The translations under genes were made by a program, and so were the position numbers. This document shows, one piece after another, positions 17,752 to 29,500 of a DNA stretch of 64,000 bases. Source of the DNA: Limnohabitans planktonicus II-D5 (lineage in GTDB: Bacteria > Pseudomonadota > Gammaproteobacteria > Burkholderiales > Burkholderiaceae_C); assembly GCF_001270065.2 (NCBI RefSeq), contig NZ_LFYT02000014.1, positions 1 to 64,000 of the forward strand, written 5' to 3'. A model generated the notes under the pieces. The model worked only from the letters and a program-made list of their open reading frames with translations. It made no database searches and had not been told where the DNA came from. How positions within the stretch are numbered: the first letter of the stretch is position 1; each line of letters starts with the position of its first letter.

Positions 17752-18948
17752 ATGTCTCTGTTTTCCGCCGTCGAAATGGCCCCCCGCGACCCGATCCTGG
17801 GTCTGAATGAACAATTCAATGCCGACAACAACCCCAACAAGGTGAATCTGGGCGTGGGCGTGTACTTCGACGACAACGGCAAACTGCCCCTGCTGCAATG
17901 TGTGCAGGCCGCTGAAAAAACCATGATGGCCACCCCCACAGCCCGTGGCTACCTGCCCATCGACGGCATCGTGGCCTATGACAACGCGGTCAAGGCGCTG
18001 GTGTTTGGCGCGGACTCCGACGTGGTCAAGTCAGGCCGCGTCTCCACCGTGCAGGCCATTGGCGGCACGGGCGGCTTGAAAATCGGTGCGGACTTCCTGA
18101 AAAAAGTCAGCCCCAAGGCCAAAGTGCTGATCTCGGACCCCAGTTGGGAAAACCACCGCGCCATCTTTGTGAACGCGGGTTTTGAAGTCGACAGCTATGC
18201 CTATTACGACGCGGCCAAGCGTGGCGTTAACTTTGAAGGCATGCTGACCAGCCTGAACGCGGCAGAGCCCGGCACCATCGTGGTGCTGCACGCCTGCTGC
18301 CACAACCCCACCGGCTACGACATCACCGATGACCAGTGGGACCAAGTGATTGCCGTGGTCAAGGACAAGGGCCTGACGGCATTTCTGGACATGGCTTACC
18401 AAGGCTTTGGCCACGGCATCGCCGAAGACGGCGCGGTGATCGGCAAGTTTGTGGCTGCGGGCCTGAACATCTTTGTATCGACCTCGTTTTCCAAGAGCTT
18501 CAGCCTGTATGGCGAGCGTGTGGGTGCCTTGTCGGTGGTCGCTTCTGACAAAGAAGAAGCCTCCCGCGTGCTGTCACAACTCAAGATCGCTATTCGCACC
18601 AACTACTCCAACCCGCCCATCCACGGTGGCGCGGTGGTGGCAGCGGTACTGAACAACCCTGAACTGCGTGCCCAGTGGGAGCAGGAGCTGGCCGAAATGC
18701 GCGTGCGCATCAAAGCCATGCGCCAAAAGCTGGTCGACGGCCTCAAAGCCGCAGGCGTACAGCAGGACATGGGCTTCATCACCAGCCAGATCGGCATGTT
18801 CAGCTACTCTGGCCTGACCAAAGACCAAATGGTTCGCCTGCGCAGCGAGTTTGGCGTGTATGGCACGGACACCGGCCGCATGTGCGTGGCGGCACTCAAC
18901 AGCAAGAATATTGACTACGTGTGCGCAGCAATTGCCAAAGTCGTCTAA
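17752..18948 (+). CDS. Aromatic amino acid / aspartate aminotransferase
   Basis: 398 residues, class I PLP aminotransferase of the TyrB/AspC type. The N-terminal FSAVEMAPRDPILGLNE and VNLGVGVYFDD are signature segments; the PLP Lys lies in TSFSKSFSLYGERVGAL; GGTGGLK and HACCHNPTG are further conserved. It transfers amino groups between aromatic amino acids or aspartate and 2-oxoglutarate. TyrB and AspC cannot be separated from sequence alone. Start ATG 17752 has AGGAAA upstream. It is transcribed away from ccdAB and has its own terminator. Confidence 0.9.
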   Translation: MSLFSAVEMAPRDPILGLNEQFNADNNPNKVNLGVGVYFDDNGKLPLLQCVQAAEKTMMATPTARGYLPIDGIVAYDNAVKALVFGADSDVVKSGRVSTVQAIGGTGGLKIGADFLKKVSPKAKVLISDPSWENHRAIFVNAGFEVDSYAYYDAAKRGVNFEGMLTSLNAAEPGTIVVLHACCHNPTGYDITDDQWDQVIAVVKDKGLTAFLDMAYQGFGHGIAEDGAVIGKFVAAGLNIFVSTSFSKSFSLYGERVGALSVVASDKEEASRVLSQLKIAIRTNYSNPPIHGGAVVAAVLNNPELRAQWEQELAEMRVRIKAMRQKLVDGLKAAGVQQDMGFITSQIGMFSYSGLTKDQMVRLRSEFGVYGTDTGRMCVAALNSKNIDYVCAAIAKVV

Positions 18949-18984
18949 ACTGACACCTATCAATACTGACGCGCTGCTTGCAAT

Positions 18985-19010
18985 CGCCCCTGACGGGGCG
19001 GTTTCTTTTT
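18985..19010 (+). terminator. Intrinsic terminator after the aminotransferase gene
   Basis: CGCCCC-TGAC-GGGGCG hairpin followed by GTTTCTTTTT, 36 bases after the stop codon. Confidence 0.8.
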
Positions 19011-19126
19011 GGACGGTCCATAAGGTGACTGGCAATTAGGGACCCCACTCAAAAAATACCTCCTCAACTCCTGTACGATTGCTGCACCGCACCATTTATC
19101 GGCTCTGCCGCAAGGGACAACGTCAC

Positions 19127-20695
19127 ATGCTCTACCAGATCTTCGAAACTCAGCGCTCGATCATGGAACCCTTTTCCGATCTGGCGCAGGCCGCAGCCAA
19201 GCTCTACAGCAACCCGCTCAGCCCCATTTCGCAGACCCCTTTGGCACAACGTGTGTCCGCCGGTTACGCCCTGATGCACCGCCTGGGCAAAGACTACGAA
19301 AAACCAGAATTCGGCATCAGAACCGTCAAAGTCAACCAAACCGACGTCGCTATCCACGAGCGCATTGAAATTGACAAACCCTTTTGCGAACTGCGCCGTT
19401 TCAAGCGTTTTTCGGACGATCCCGAAACCCTGACCCAACTCAAGGGCCAGCCCGCGGTGCTGATCGTCGCCCCCCTGTCGGGTCACTACGCCACCTTGCT
19501 GCGCGACACCGTGCGCACCATGCTGCAAGACCACAAGGTCTACATCACCGACTGGAAAAATGCTCGTCTGGTGCCTCTGTCTGAAGGCGAATTCCACCTG
19601 GACGACTACATCAACTACGTGCAGGAATTCATCCGCCACCTGCAGTCGATTTATGGCAACTGCCACATCGTGAGCGTGTGCCAACCGACCGTACCCGTTT
19701 TGGCGGCGGTTTCGCTCATGGCCAGTCGTGGCGAAAAAACCCCATTGACCATGACCATGATGGGCGGCCCCATCGATGCGCGCAAGTCGCCGACATCGGT
19801 GAACAACCTGGCCACCAACAAGAGCTTTGAGTGGTTCGAGAACAATGTGATCTACCGCGTGCCAGCCAACTTCCCGGGCGCAGGTCGGCGCGTGTACCCC
19901 GGATTTTTGCAGTACACCGGCTTTGTGGCCATGAACCCCGACCGCCACGCCAACAGCCACTACGACTACTTCAAGGATCTGATCAAGGGTGACGACGCCA
20001 GCGCTGAAGCCCATCGCAAGTTCTACGACGAGTACAACGCCGTGCTCGATATGGACGCTGATTACTACCTGGAGACCATCCGGACCGTGTTCCAGGACTT
20101 CAAACTGGTCAACGGCACTTGGGACGTCAAGGGCGTGGACGGCAAAGTCGAGCGCGTTCGCCCGCAAGACATCCAAGGCACCGCCTTGATGACCGTGGAA
20201 GGCGAGTTGGATGACATTTCCGGCTCAGGCCAGACACGCGCTGCACAAGACATGTGCACGGGGGTGGCCGCCAATGATCGTCTACACCTGGATGTGCCGG
20301 GTGCAGGCCACTATGGCATTTTCAGCGGCAGCCGCTGGCGCTCGGTGGTTTACCCACAAGTGGTGAAATTCATCCAAAGTCGCGAAACACAAGCCAAAGC
20401 GCAAGCCGCTGTGAGCGCTACAAAGGCCGACGCAGTCACAAGCCCTGCACAAGCCAAAGCCACGCCAGTCAAAGCCAAAACCCCTGTTTTGGCAAAAAAA
20501 GTGCCTGCAACATCCAAAGTGGCTGTGAAACCTGCTGCAAAACCTGCGGCTCAGGCTGCAGCCAGTGCAAGCAAAGCCATCACGACAAAGGCCGCACCGG
20601 TCAAAGCGAAAGCTGCCCTCACCAAGGCAGTGGCCGCGACCAAGCCCGAGACAGGCGTGAAAACGACCTGGGTTGCCGCCAAGAAAAAAGCCTGA
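19127..20695 (+). CDS. phaZ: Intracellular polyhydroxyalkanoate depolymerase with Lys/Ala-rich tail
   Basis: 522 residues from ATG 19127 (AAGGGA upstream); an earlier in-frame start adds 16 unrelated residues. Residues 1-~410 match the intracellular PHB depolymerases of the Ralstonia PhaZa1 type, with the nucleophile Cys185 in SVCQPTVP, where a lipase would have Ser. It degrades stored PHB at the granule. After residue ~412 comes about 110 residues of Ala/Lys/Pro/Thr repeats (for example AAPVKAKAALTKAVAATKPE), like histone H1-like or PhaM-type tails. This tail is absent from the standard ~420-residue enzyme. Confidence 0.9.
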   Translation: MLYQIFETQRSIMEPFSDLAQAAAKLYSNPLSPISQTPLAQRVSAGYALMHRLGKDYEKPEFGIRTVKVNQTDVAIHERIEIDKPFCELRRFKRFSDDPETLTQLKGQPAVLIVAPLSGHYATLLRDTVRTMLQDHKVYITDWKNARLVPLSEGEFHLDDYINYVQEFIRHLQSIYGNCHIVSVCQPTVPVLAAVSLMASRGEKTPLTMTMMGGPIDARKSPTSVNNLATNKSFEWFENNVIYRVPANFPGAGRRVYPGFLQYTGFVAMNPDRHANSHYDYFKDLIKGDDASAEAHRKFYDEYNAVLDMDADYYLETIRTVFQDFKLVNGTWDVKGVDGKVERVRPQDIQGTALMTVEGELDDISGSGQTRAAQDMCTGVAANDRLHLDVPGAGHYGIFSGSRWRSVVYPQVVKFIQSRETQAKAQAAVSATKADAVTSPAQAKATPVKAKTPVLAKKVPATSKVAVKPAAKPAAQAAASASKAITTKAAPVKAKAALTKAVAATKPETGVKTTWVAAKKKA

Positions 20696-20700
20696 GGCCC

Positions 20701-21390
20701 ATGCCCAACTTGCCCCGAACAGCGCCTGAAACCCAGGCGCTTTTCTTATTGATCAACGATGCCCTGCCCCAGACGCAGTGCACGCGTTGCGGCTTTCCTG
20801 ACTGCGCCAGCTATGCCCGGGCCATGGCCGAAGGGCAAGCGGCCATCAACCAGTGCCCACCCGGGGGACAAGAGGGGATCGAACGGCTGTCTGCATTGAC
20901 CGGCCTGCCCACATTGCCCCTCAACCCTGAACACGGCACCGAAGGCCCACGCCATGTGGCCATCATCGACGAAGCCTGGTGCATCGGTTGCACCCTGTGC
21001 ATCAAGGCCTGCCCGACCGATGCGGTTTTGGGCGCCAACAAGCTCATGCACACGGTGATTGAGCCGTGGTGTACCGGATGCGAGCTGTGCATCCCGGTGT
21101 GCCCTGTGGACTGCATACACCTGGAAAACGTGACCGACACCCGCACCGGCTGGACCGCATGGTCCGCGCAAGAGGCCTCCACGGCCCGCACGCGTTTTGA
21201 GGCTCGCCAGCTACGCCTGCTGCGCGAAGACGCGGTCCATCAAAGCCAGCTTCAGGCCAAAGCTGAACACAAGCTGGCCGATCTGGCCGCCCACACCAAG
21301 GGCACAGATAACGCCCCCGAGGTGGACCGCAAGCGCGCCATCATCGAAGCGGCACTGGCCAAAGCAAAAGCCCGCCAGAGCGCAGCCTGA
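20701..21390 (+). CDS. Soluble RnfB/RsxB-like iron-sulfur protein
   Basis: 229 residues. An N-terminal 4Fe-4S domain (CTRCGFPDCASYARAM with a later CPPGG) is followed by two ferredoxin clusters, CIGCTLCIKACP and CTGCELCIPVCP. The C-terminal ~70 residues are charged and helical. RnfB proteins pass electrons in the membrane Rnf complex, but the N-terminal membrane helix of RnfB is missing and no other rnf genes are nearby. It is therefore probably a soluble electron carrier. It starts 5 bases after phaZ, so is likely co-transcribed. Confidence 0.8.
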   Translation: MPNLPRTAPETQALFLLINDALPQTQCTRCGFPDCASYARAMAEGQAAINQCPPGGQEGIERLSALTGLPTLPLNPEHGTEGPRHVAIIDEAWCIGCTLCIKACPTDAVLGANKLMHTVIEPWCTGCELCIPVCPVDCIHLENVTDTRTGWTAWSAQEASTARTRFEARQLRLLREDAVHQSQLQAKAEHKLADLAAHTKGTDNAPEVDRKRAIIEAALAKAKARQSAA

Positions 21391-21406
21391 CGGACTTTTG
21401 AAGAAC

Positions 21407-21895
21407 GTCGGACTCTGCGAGTGCCTACCTACAAATCACCTCGCATGTCGGACTCTGCAAGTGTCGACGCACAAAATTCCTCGTAGGTTGGTGGTCGAAG
21501 ACCCCGACGGCTGCTTGCAAACCCACATCGCACGAAATGGACGCAGCGGGCGATCCAAGAACGTCGGACTCTGCGAGTGCCGACCTACAAACTCCATCGT
21601 AGGTTGGTGGTCGAAGACCCCGCCGGCTGCTTGCCAATCCACATCGACTGAAGTGGCCGCAGCGGTCGATCCAAGAACGTCGGACTCTTCGAGTGCCGAC
21701 CTACAAACTCCATCGTAGGTCGGTGGTCGAAGACCCCGACGGCTGCTGCCAACCTACATCGTCCGAAATAGCAGCAGCGGTCGATCCAAGAACGTCGGAC
21801 TCTTCGAGTGCCGACCTACAAATCAGCTCGCATGTCGGATTCTGCGAGTGCCGACGCACAAAATTCCTCGTAGGTCGGTGGTCGAAGACCCCGAC
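21407..21895. repeat. Tandem array of imperfect palindromic repeats
   Basis: Four units, spaced 156, 116 and 115 bases apart. Each has a left arm (21407, 21563, 21679, 21794) beginning GTCGGACTCT and a right arm (21483, 21599, 21715, 21870) of the form GTAGGTCGGTGGTCGAAGAC or close to it. The arms are imperfect inverted repeats of 26 bases. Units 1 and 4 carry an extra left arm (21447, 21834), ending in GACGCAC. The linkers also resemble each other (ending CGATCCAAGAAC). The array fills the gap between the convergent RnfB-like and VOC genes and holds no supportable gene. Confidence 0.9.
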
Positions 21896-21906
21896 GGCTG
21901 CTGATT

Positions 21907-22472
21907 TCAATGCGAAGCCGCAGCCAAAGCTGCAAACGCCTTGACCACTTCTTCAGGGGCTTGCACCAACTCGATCAACACGCCCTCGCCGCCAATTGGG
22001 AACTCTTCGTTCGCCTTGGGGTGCAAAAACGTGATGTCAAAACCGGCTGCGCCCTTGCGGATGCCCCCAGGCGCAAAGCGCACGCCTTGCGACGTGAGCC
22101 ACGCCACAGCCACCGGCAGATCGTCGATCCACAAGCCGATGTGGTTCAGGGGCGTGGTGTGTACAGCGGGCTTTTTCTCGGGGTCCAGCGGCTGCATCAG
22201 GTCGACTTCGACCTTGAAGGGGCCAGTGCCGATGGCGCAGATGTCTTCGTCCACGTTCTCGCGTTCGCTTTTGAAGGTGCCGGTCACTTCCAGGCCGAAC
22301 ATGTCGACCCAGAGTTTTTGCAGGCGGGCCTTGTCAGGCCCGCCGATGGCGATTTGCTGGACGCCCAGCACTTTGAAGGGGCGTTGATCATTGGCCCCCA
22401 CGCTCGCCACTTCGTGTGCTTCACTGCCCCCCGAGGGGGCCTTCGCGCCTTGGAGCGGTCCTGCGGTGCTCA

Positions 22473-22473
<1 letters not shown>
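21907..22473 (-). CDS. VOC-family protein, probable methylmalonyl-CoA epimerase
   Basis: 188 residues. A glyoxalase-fold (VOC) protein with metal-ligand candidates: His/Gln in [10 protein letters not shown], His in [11 protein letters not shown], and Glu in [10 protein letters not shown]. It overlaps the stop of the biotin carboxylase gene as TAATG, so it is translationally coupled. In this pathway an epimerase is needed to convert S- to R-methylmalonyl-CoA for the mutase; the role is inferred from that context. The first ~24 codons come from a GC-rich repeat-like sequence (see the feature at 22393-22467) and are unlikely to be part of the fold. Confidence 0.75.
22393..22467. repeat. GC-rich intergenic-type element inside the VOC gene 5' end
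   Basis: The stretch CCCCCACGCTCGCCACTTCG to about 22467 includes the hairpin GCCCCC-CGA-GGGGGC (22426-22440). I recognise it as a sequence commonly found between genes in Comamonadaceae. Here it is read in frame as the N-terminus of the VOC protein. Recognition is from memory only. Confidence 0.5.
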
Positions 22474-24521
<2,048 letters not shown>

Positions 24522-24570
24522 GATGAATTTCTAAATCGTCAATGGGTGGTTGAAATAAGGTTCCTGGGAA

Positions 24571-25248
24571 TCACATGCCGACCGACACTTTTCTGGGACT
24601 GGTCATGACATAAGTCACCACCACCCCCAAAAAGGCGCCTGCAAGCACAGCGGAAATCGTATGAGCGGATAAAAAAACACGCGTTGCCATGGTGGCCATC
24701 AAAATGGGCAGCAAATACATCAAATGCCAAGCCCCATATCGCCTCCAGATAAATCCCAATGCTGAGCCGGCCATGGAAGAATGACCTGATGGCATATTAT
24801 GGTGGCCACCATTTGGACGTTCACCCAAGCGCGTTTGACCAATATGCACGTCATTTTTCACGCGCTTGAGAAAATGTGTTGTCACGGTGGTTGCCAAACC
24901 CGAATACAACATCTGAGCCAAACCGACTTTGTCATTCAGCACCAAGGGAATCAAGACTTGCGCCGCAGTCGAAATGAATCTGCCACGATTTTCGACCCAA
25001 TGAACACCCTCCTCCAGAAGGCTGTGCACATTTTCAATAGGCTTGCTCGTGGCATCAGCCAACCAAGAACTCGTTGACAGCAATGGCGTTTCATCACGGT
25101 AACTGTCAATATCGGAAGGGAAAATACCGCATACCATGATGGTCATAAAGGCCACCACCATAAGCTTGCGATGCATCGCCACAGATTTTTTGCATTCATT
25201 CCATGCTTGTCGCCAGAATGAATTTTCAGTCTTGATGCTTGAATTCAT
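24571..25248 (-). CDS. PAP2-family phosphatase, possible lipid A phosphatase
   Basis: 225 residues, membrane protein. All PAP2 motifs are present: KRVKNDVHIGQTRLGERPNGG-type motif 1 (K...RP), PSGHSSMAG motif 2 and ATRVFLSAHTISAVLAG motif 3 (R...H). Several hydrophobic segments surround them. It overlaps the phosphoethanolamine transferase gene by ATGA. In Helicobacter the lipid A 1-phosphatase LpxE and EptA are likewise paired: one removes phosphate, the other adds phosphoethanolamine. The same function is inferred here, not shown. Confidence 0.8.
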   Translation of the reverse strand: MNSSIKTENSFWRQAWNECKKSVAMHRKLMVVAFMTIMVCGIFPSDIDSYRDETPLLSTSSWLADATSKPIENVHSLLEEGVHWVENRGRFISTAAQVLIPLVLNDKVGLAQMLYSGLATTVTTHFLKRVKNDVHIGQTRLGERPNGGHHNMPSGHSSMAGSALGFIWRRYGAWHLMYLLPILMATMATRVFLSAHTISAVLAGAFLGVVVTYVMTSPRKVSVGM

Positions 25249-26882
25249 TTCCCCTCCCGATGGTGATTAAATATATCCTGGTCCGGCAGATAAACACTGC
25301 TGCGCCCACCTAGGACCCCCATCACAGTGTGAAAAACCTGAAAATGTCCATTTTGCAAAAATTTGTCAGCATGGTCATTGCTTTTGGCATCCATCCGTTT
25401 GGCATTGATGCTGAGTTTATTCGCCATGGATGGTGATTTCCAAACCAGAAATGGAATATCTTTTTGCTCGTTTGGAGCCACCATCTCCGGGGCACCATGC
25501 AAATACCAGCCTCCCTCACCCAAAGATTCACCGTGATCTGACAAATACATCATGACAATATGTCTATTTTTTTTCTGCCCCAGAACACCTATTAACTTAT
25601 CCAAAAAATGATCGGTATAGACAATGGTATTGTCGTAGGCATTCATCAATGAATCAGGGCTACAAGCTTTCAAATCCACAGAGTCACACACGGGCATAAA
25701 TTTTGCAAATTGAGCCGGGTACTTGCTGTGGTATGAAGGCCCATGACTGCCTGCCTGATGCAAAACAATGAACTGCCTGGCGTGCTCCGAATTACTAATG
25801 TCTTGCTCCAGACCGGCCAGCAATGCTTCATCTTGATCCGGATTCAAACAAGTTGGCCCTTTGCACAACTGCGATAAATCTTTACCGCGCAAAACTTTAA
25901 AGTCAGCCAAAGCAGGCTCACCCCAATTGCGTGTGCGCCAGATGACCTCGACCTGACCTGATCTGTGCAAATAATTGGGAAGGATTTCAAACTTCAAATC
26001 ATCTGCCGTCGGATCGTGCGACAAAATACATTCCAGAGACCGACGGGTATAGGTTGAACACGCCTTGGCTTTGGGCATGACCAGCACATCTTGCTGAACG
26101 AGCTTTGGATTTGTCTGGCGAGGATAGCCATACAACTGGAAATTTTTGGCCCTGGCTGACTCCCCGATGACCAAAACCACTGTGATGGGCATTTCAGGTT
26201 TTTCAGCCCAACTCAAATCGGGTAATTTTTCAAAACTTCTTTTTGCTTGCTCTTGACTTTGAAAATGGCGAACTGAATTCAAGGTATACGACCAAGGCAA
26301 AAGCAAGCCGCCCACCACCTTCGAGTTTTTGTCAATCCACAGCCAAGCTGATGCGTTGTAGAAAACAATGCCCAAGCCTAAAACACCTGCTATCACAAAA
26401 TGGAGAAGGAATTTCAAACGCGTTTGTGTCTGCCACTGCACTTTTCGCACAACAAGCCAACAAACAAGCAACGCAGCTGACACATACACCAACAGCTTGG
26501 GATGAAACAATTCACCCGCTTCACCGCTGTGGGTCTTCCAGACATTGCCCATCATGGTGATGTCCAGAATCACCTGATAAGTATCAATGGCATACAAAGC
26601 AATGGCATTGCAGACGATCATGGTCAGGGCCAAGGGCTTGATCAACCCAGTCGTTATCAAACCTGAAAACCCCAACAACAACCACATCAAAACACAGGAC
26701 AAACTCAACAAAACCAGTTGAACGCCAATGCCCAAACTGCTGGACAGTTCAATTTGCGATTGAACATAGTTCAATAAAGGCCAATGGAATACCAGTCCAT
26801 TGACAAAAGCAAAGCACCACACAAATACCGCAGGTGATATTTTGTATTCAGAAACGGAAAAATCACGCTGAGGTATTTTCAT
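25245..26882 (-). CDS. Phosphoethanolamine transferase (EptA/MCR-like family)
   Basis: 545 residues from ATG 26882; the codon two upstream is TTG. Five N-terminal membrane segments (residues ~15-185) precede a periplasmic sulfatase-fold domain. Catalytic landmarks: Glu in VIGESARAKNFQLYGY, Thr in KACSTYTRRSLECIL, and metal ligands in YLSDHGESLGE. The typical family motif CGTxTAxSxPCMFS is altered to CSTYTRRSLECILS, unusual but with the Thr kept. It probably transfers phosphoethanolamine to lipid A. The gene is less GC-rich than its neighbours. Confidence 0.88.
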   Translation of the reverse strand: MKIPQRDFSVSEYKISPAVFVWCFAFVNGLVFHWPLLNYVQSQIELSSSLGIGVQLVLLSLSCVLMWLLLGFSGLITTGLIKPLALTMIVCNAIALYAIDTYQVILDITMMGNVWKTHSGEAGELFHPKLLVYVSAALLVCWLVVRKVQWQTQTRLKFLLHFVIAGVLGLGIVFYNASAWLWIDKNSKVVGGLLLPWSYTLNSVRHFQSQEQAKRSFEKLPDLSWAEKPEMPITVVLVIGESARAKNFQLYGYPRQTNPKLVQQDVLVMPKAKACSTYTRRSLECILSHDPTADDLKFEILPNYLHRSGQVEVIWRTRNWGEPALADFKVLRGKDLSQLCKGPTCLNPDQDEALLAGLEQDISNSEHARQFIVLHQAGSHGPSYHSKYPAQFAKFMPVCDSVDLKACSPDSLMNAYDNTIVYTDHFLDKLIGVLGQKKNRHIVMMYLSDHGESLGEGGWYLHGAPEMVAPNEQKDIPFLVWKSPSMANKLSINAKRMDAKSNDHADKFLQNGHFQVFHTVMGVLGGRSSVYLPDQDIFNHHREGK

Positions 26883-26918
26883 AGCCAAAAAACAGCAGTT
26901 TCAGTGGTGTGCATGCCA

Positions 26919-28451
26919 TCAGAGCGGAATGTTCCCGTGCTTGCGCCACGGGTTTTCAATCTTCTTGTCCTTGAGCATGACCAGCGAGCGGGCAATGCGC
27001 TTGCGGGTTTCGTGCGGCTGGATGACGTCGTCAATGAAGCCACGGGCACCGGCTACAAAGGGGTTGGCAAAGCGGGCTTTGTATTCGGCTTCCTTGGCGG
27101 CCAGCTTTTCGGGGTCGCCCTTGTCTTCGCGGAAGATGATTTCCACCGCGCCCTTGGCACCCATCACCGCGATTTCGGCATTGGGCCAGGCAAAGTTCAC
27201 GTCGCCGCGCAGGTGCTTGGAGGCCATCACGTCGTACGCGCCGCCGTAGGCTTTGCGGGTGATGACGGTGATTTTCGGCACGGTGCATTCGGCGTACGCG
27301 TAGAGCAGCTTGGCACCGTGCTTGATGATGCCGCCAAACTCCTGGCTGGTGCCGGGCATGAAACCGGGCACGTCCACAAAGGTGATGACGGGGATGTTGA
27401 ACGCATCGCAAAAACGCACAAAGCGGGCAGCCTTGATGGAGCTCTTGATGTCGAGACATCCGGCCAGCACCAGTGGCTGGTTGGCCACGATGCCAACGGT
27501 CTGGCCGTCCACACGGGCAAAGCCGATCAGGATGTTCTTGGCGTAATCGGGCTGCAGCTCAAAGAAATCGCCATCGTCCACGGTCTTGACGATGAGCTCT
27601 TTCATGTCATAGGCCTTGTTGGGATTCTCGGGCACCAGGGTGTCCAAGCTCATGTCCATGCGATCGGTCGGGTCACCGCTCTTGCGCACGGGGGCCTTTT
27701 CCTTGTTGTTGAGCGGCAGGTAGTTGTACAGGCGGCGCAGCATCAGCAGCGCTTCCACATCGTTCTCGAAGGCCATGTCGGCCACACCGCTCTTGGTGGT
27801 GTGCGTCAGGGCACCGCCCAATTCTTCGGCTGTCACTTCTTCGTGCGTCACGGTCTTGACCACTTCGGGGCCGGTCACGAACATATATGACGTGTCTTTG
27901 ACCATGAAGATGAAGTCAGTCAGCGCTGGCGAATACACAGCACCACCGGCAGACGGCCCCATGATCATGCTGATCTGGGGCACCACGCCGCTGGCCATGA
28001 CGTTGCGCTGAAACACATCGGCATAACCACCCAAGGACGCCACGCCTTCTTGAATGCGGGCACCGCCTGAATCGTTCAGGCCAATCACCGGCGCACCGAC
28101 CTTCATGGCCTGGTCCATGATCTTGCAGATCTTTTCGGCGTGCGTCTCCGACAAAGCGCCGCCGTACACCGTGAAGTCCTGGCTGAACACGAAAACCAAG
28201 CGGCCGTTGATCATGCCGTAGCCGGTGACCACGCCGTCGCCGGGGATCTTGTTGTCCTGCATGCCAAAGTCGGTGCAGCGGTGCTCCACGAACATGTCCC
28301 ACTCTTCAAAAGTGCCTTCGTCGAGCAGCACCTCGATGCGCTCACGCGCGGTGAGTTTGCCTTTGGCGTGCTGCGCATCAATGCGCTTTTGCCCGCCGCC
28401 CAAGCGGGCCGCAGCGCGCTTTTTTTCCAGTTGTTCGATGATGTCTTGCAT
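26919..28451 (-). CDS. pccB: Propionyl-CoA carboxylase, beta (carboxyltransferase) subunit
   Basis: 510 residues of the ACCD4-type carboxyltransferase family. It moves the carboxyl group from biotin to propionyl-CoA. It opens with [18 protein letters not shown] and has the acyl-CoA site [20 protein letters not shown] and the second oxyanion site [14 protein letters not shown]. Normally adjacent to pccA; here two lipid A genes separate them. Starts at ATG 28451. Confidence 0.95.
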   Translation of the reverse strand: MQDIIEQLEKKRAAARLGGGQKRIDAQHAKGKLTARERIEVLLDEGTFEEWDMFVEHRCTDFGMQDNKIPGDGVVTGYGMINGRLVFVFSQDFTVYGGALSETHAEKICKIMDQAMKVGAPVIGLNDSGGARIQEGVASLGGYADVFQRNVMASGVVPQISMIMGPSAGGAVYSPALTDFIFMVKDTSYMFVTGPEVVKTVTHEEVTAEELGGALTHTTKSGVADMAFENDVEALLMLRRLYNYLPLNNKEKAPVRKSGDPTDRMDMSLDTLVPENPNKAYDMKELIVKTVDDGDFFELQPDYAKNILIGFARVDGQTVGIVANQPLVLAGCLDIKSSIKAARFVRFCDAFNIPVITFVDVPGFMPGTSQEFGGIIKHGAKLLYAYAECTVPKITVITRKAYGGAYDVMASKHLRGDVNFAWPNAEIAVMGAKGAVEIIFREDKGDPEKLAAKEAEYKARFANPFVAGARGFIDDVIQPHETRKRIARSLVMLKDKKIENPWRKHGNIPL

Positions 28452-28486
28452 GCTTGCTCTCTCTTTTCTTCAGGAAGATTCCAGAT

Positions 28487-29500
28487 TCAGCTCTGCGCCT
28501 GATAGGCGCTGAGCAGTTGACGGGCGGCCGTCGACGCGGCCAATTGGCCCGCCGCGACTTGTTGACTCAGTTGGGGCAGCAGCGTTTGCACATGCGGCTG
28601 GGCTCGGAAGTTTTGTTTCAGACCTGCGTCGATGCGTTCCCACATCCACGACAGGGCTTGTTGTTGGCGTCGCGTGACAAAGCGTCCGTTGCGGGTTTGC
28701 AGGTCCTTGAACTCGCTGACCGCCACCCAAAAACTGTCCACGCCCTGACCCAGCAAAGCGCTCAGCTGCACCACCTTGGGGTGCCACTGGGTGGTGTCGG
28801 CATGCGCATGACCCGAGCCGCCATGCATGCCCAAAAGCTGCAGAGCGCTGGTGATCTGCAACTCGGCGCGGGTGGCGGCAATGGCATCGATGTCGGCCTT
28901 GTTGATGACCACCAGATCGGCGATTTCCATCACGCCTTTTTTGATAGCCTGCAAATCGTCGCCCGCATTGGGCAATTGCATCAGCACAAACATGTCGGTC
29001 ATGTTGGCCACGGCGGTTTCACTTTGGCCCACGCCCACGGTCTCGACGATCACCACGTCGTAGCCCGCCGCTTCGCAGACCAGCACGGACTCGCGGGTTT
29101 TTTCGGCCACGCCACCCAAGGTGCCGCTGCTGGGGCTGGGGCGGATGTAGGCGCGCTCGTGCACGCTGAGCAACTCCATGCGGGTCTTGTCGCCCAGAAT
29201 CGAGCCGCCCGACACCGTGCTGGAAGGGTCTACCGCCAGCACCGCCACACGGTGGCCTTGGCCGATCAAATACAGGCCGAGCGCCTCGATGAAAGTGGAC
29301 TTGCCCACGCCCGGCACGCCGCTTATCCCCAAGCGAAACGAGTTGCCCGTGTGCGGCAGCATGGCCGTGAGCAACTCGTCGGCCTGAGCGCGGTGGTCGG
29401 TGCGGGTCGATTCGAGCAGCGTGATGGCTTTGGCCATGGCGCGGCGTTGAGCGGGCGCGGGGCCGTGCAGTAACCCTTGGAGAAGTTGCTCAGGCGTCAT
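28487..29500 (-). CDS. meaB: Methylmalonyl-CoA mutase GTPase chaperone MeaB
   Basis: 337 residues from ATG 29500, which shares ATGA with the stop of the upstream DUF4260 gene. G-domain motifs: Walker [13 protein letters not shown] ([20 protein letters not shown]), ETVGVGQSE and NKAD. MeaB (also called ArgK) protects and reloads the B12-dependent mutase. Its place downstream of the mutase gene agrees. Confidence 0.93.
   Translation of the reverse strand: MTPEQLLQGLLHGPAPAQRRAMAKAITLLESTRTDHRAQADELLTAMLPHTGNSFRLGISGVPGVGKSTFIEALGLYLIGQGHRVAVLAVDPSSTVSGGSILGDKTRMELLSVHERAYIRPSPSSGTLGGVAEKTRESVLVCEAAGYDVVIVETVGVGQSETAVANMTDMFVLMQLPNAGDDLQAIKKGVMEIADLVVINKADIDAIAATRAELQITSALQLLGMHGGSGHAHADTTQWHPKVVQLSALLGQGVDSFWVAVSEFKDLQTRNGRFVTRRQQQALSWMWERIDAGLKQNFRAQPHVQTLLPQLSQQVAAGQLAASTAARQLLSAYQAQS

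Noticed and set aside
19079..19126. Earlier phaZ start
   Set aside because: The extra 16 residues are basic and unlike the family; ATG 19127 has AAGGGA upstream.
21407..21895. Possible CRISPR array
   Set aside because: Units are ~115 bases, the arms are imperfect inverted repeats, and the linkers resemble one another rather than being unique spacers. No cas genes are near.
21425..21944. Short frames across the repeat array
   Set aside because: They consist of the repeated motif in different frames, without start signals or conserved domains.
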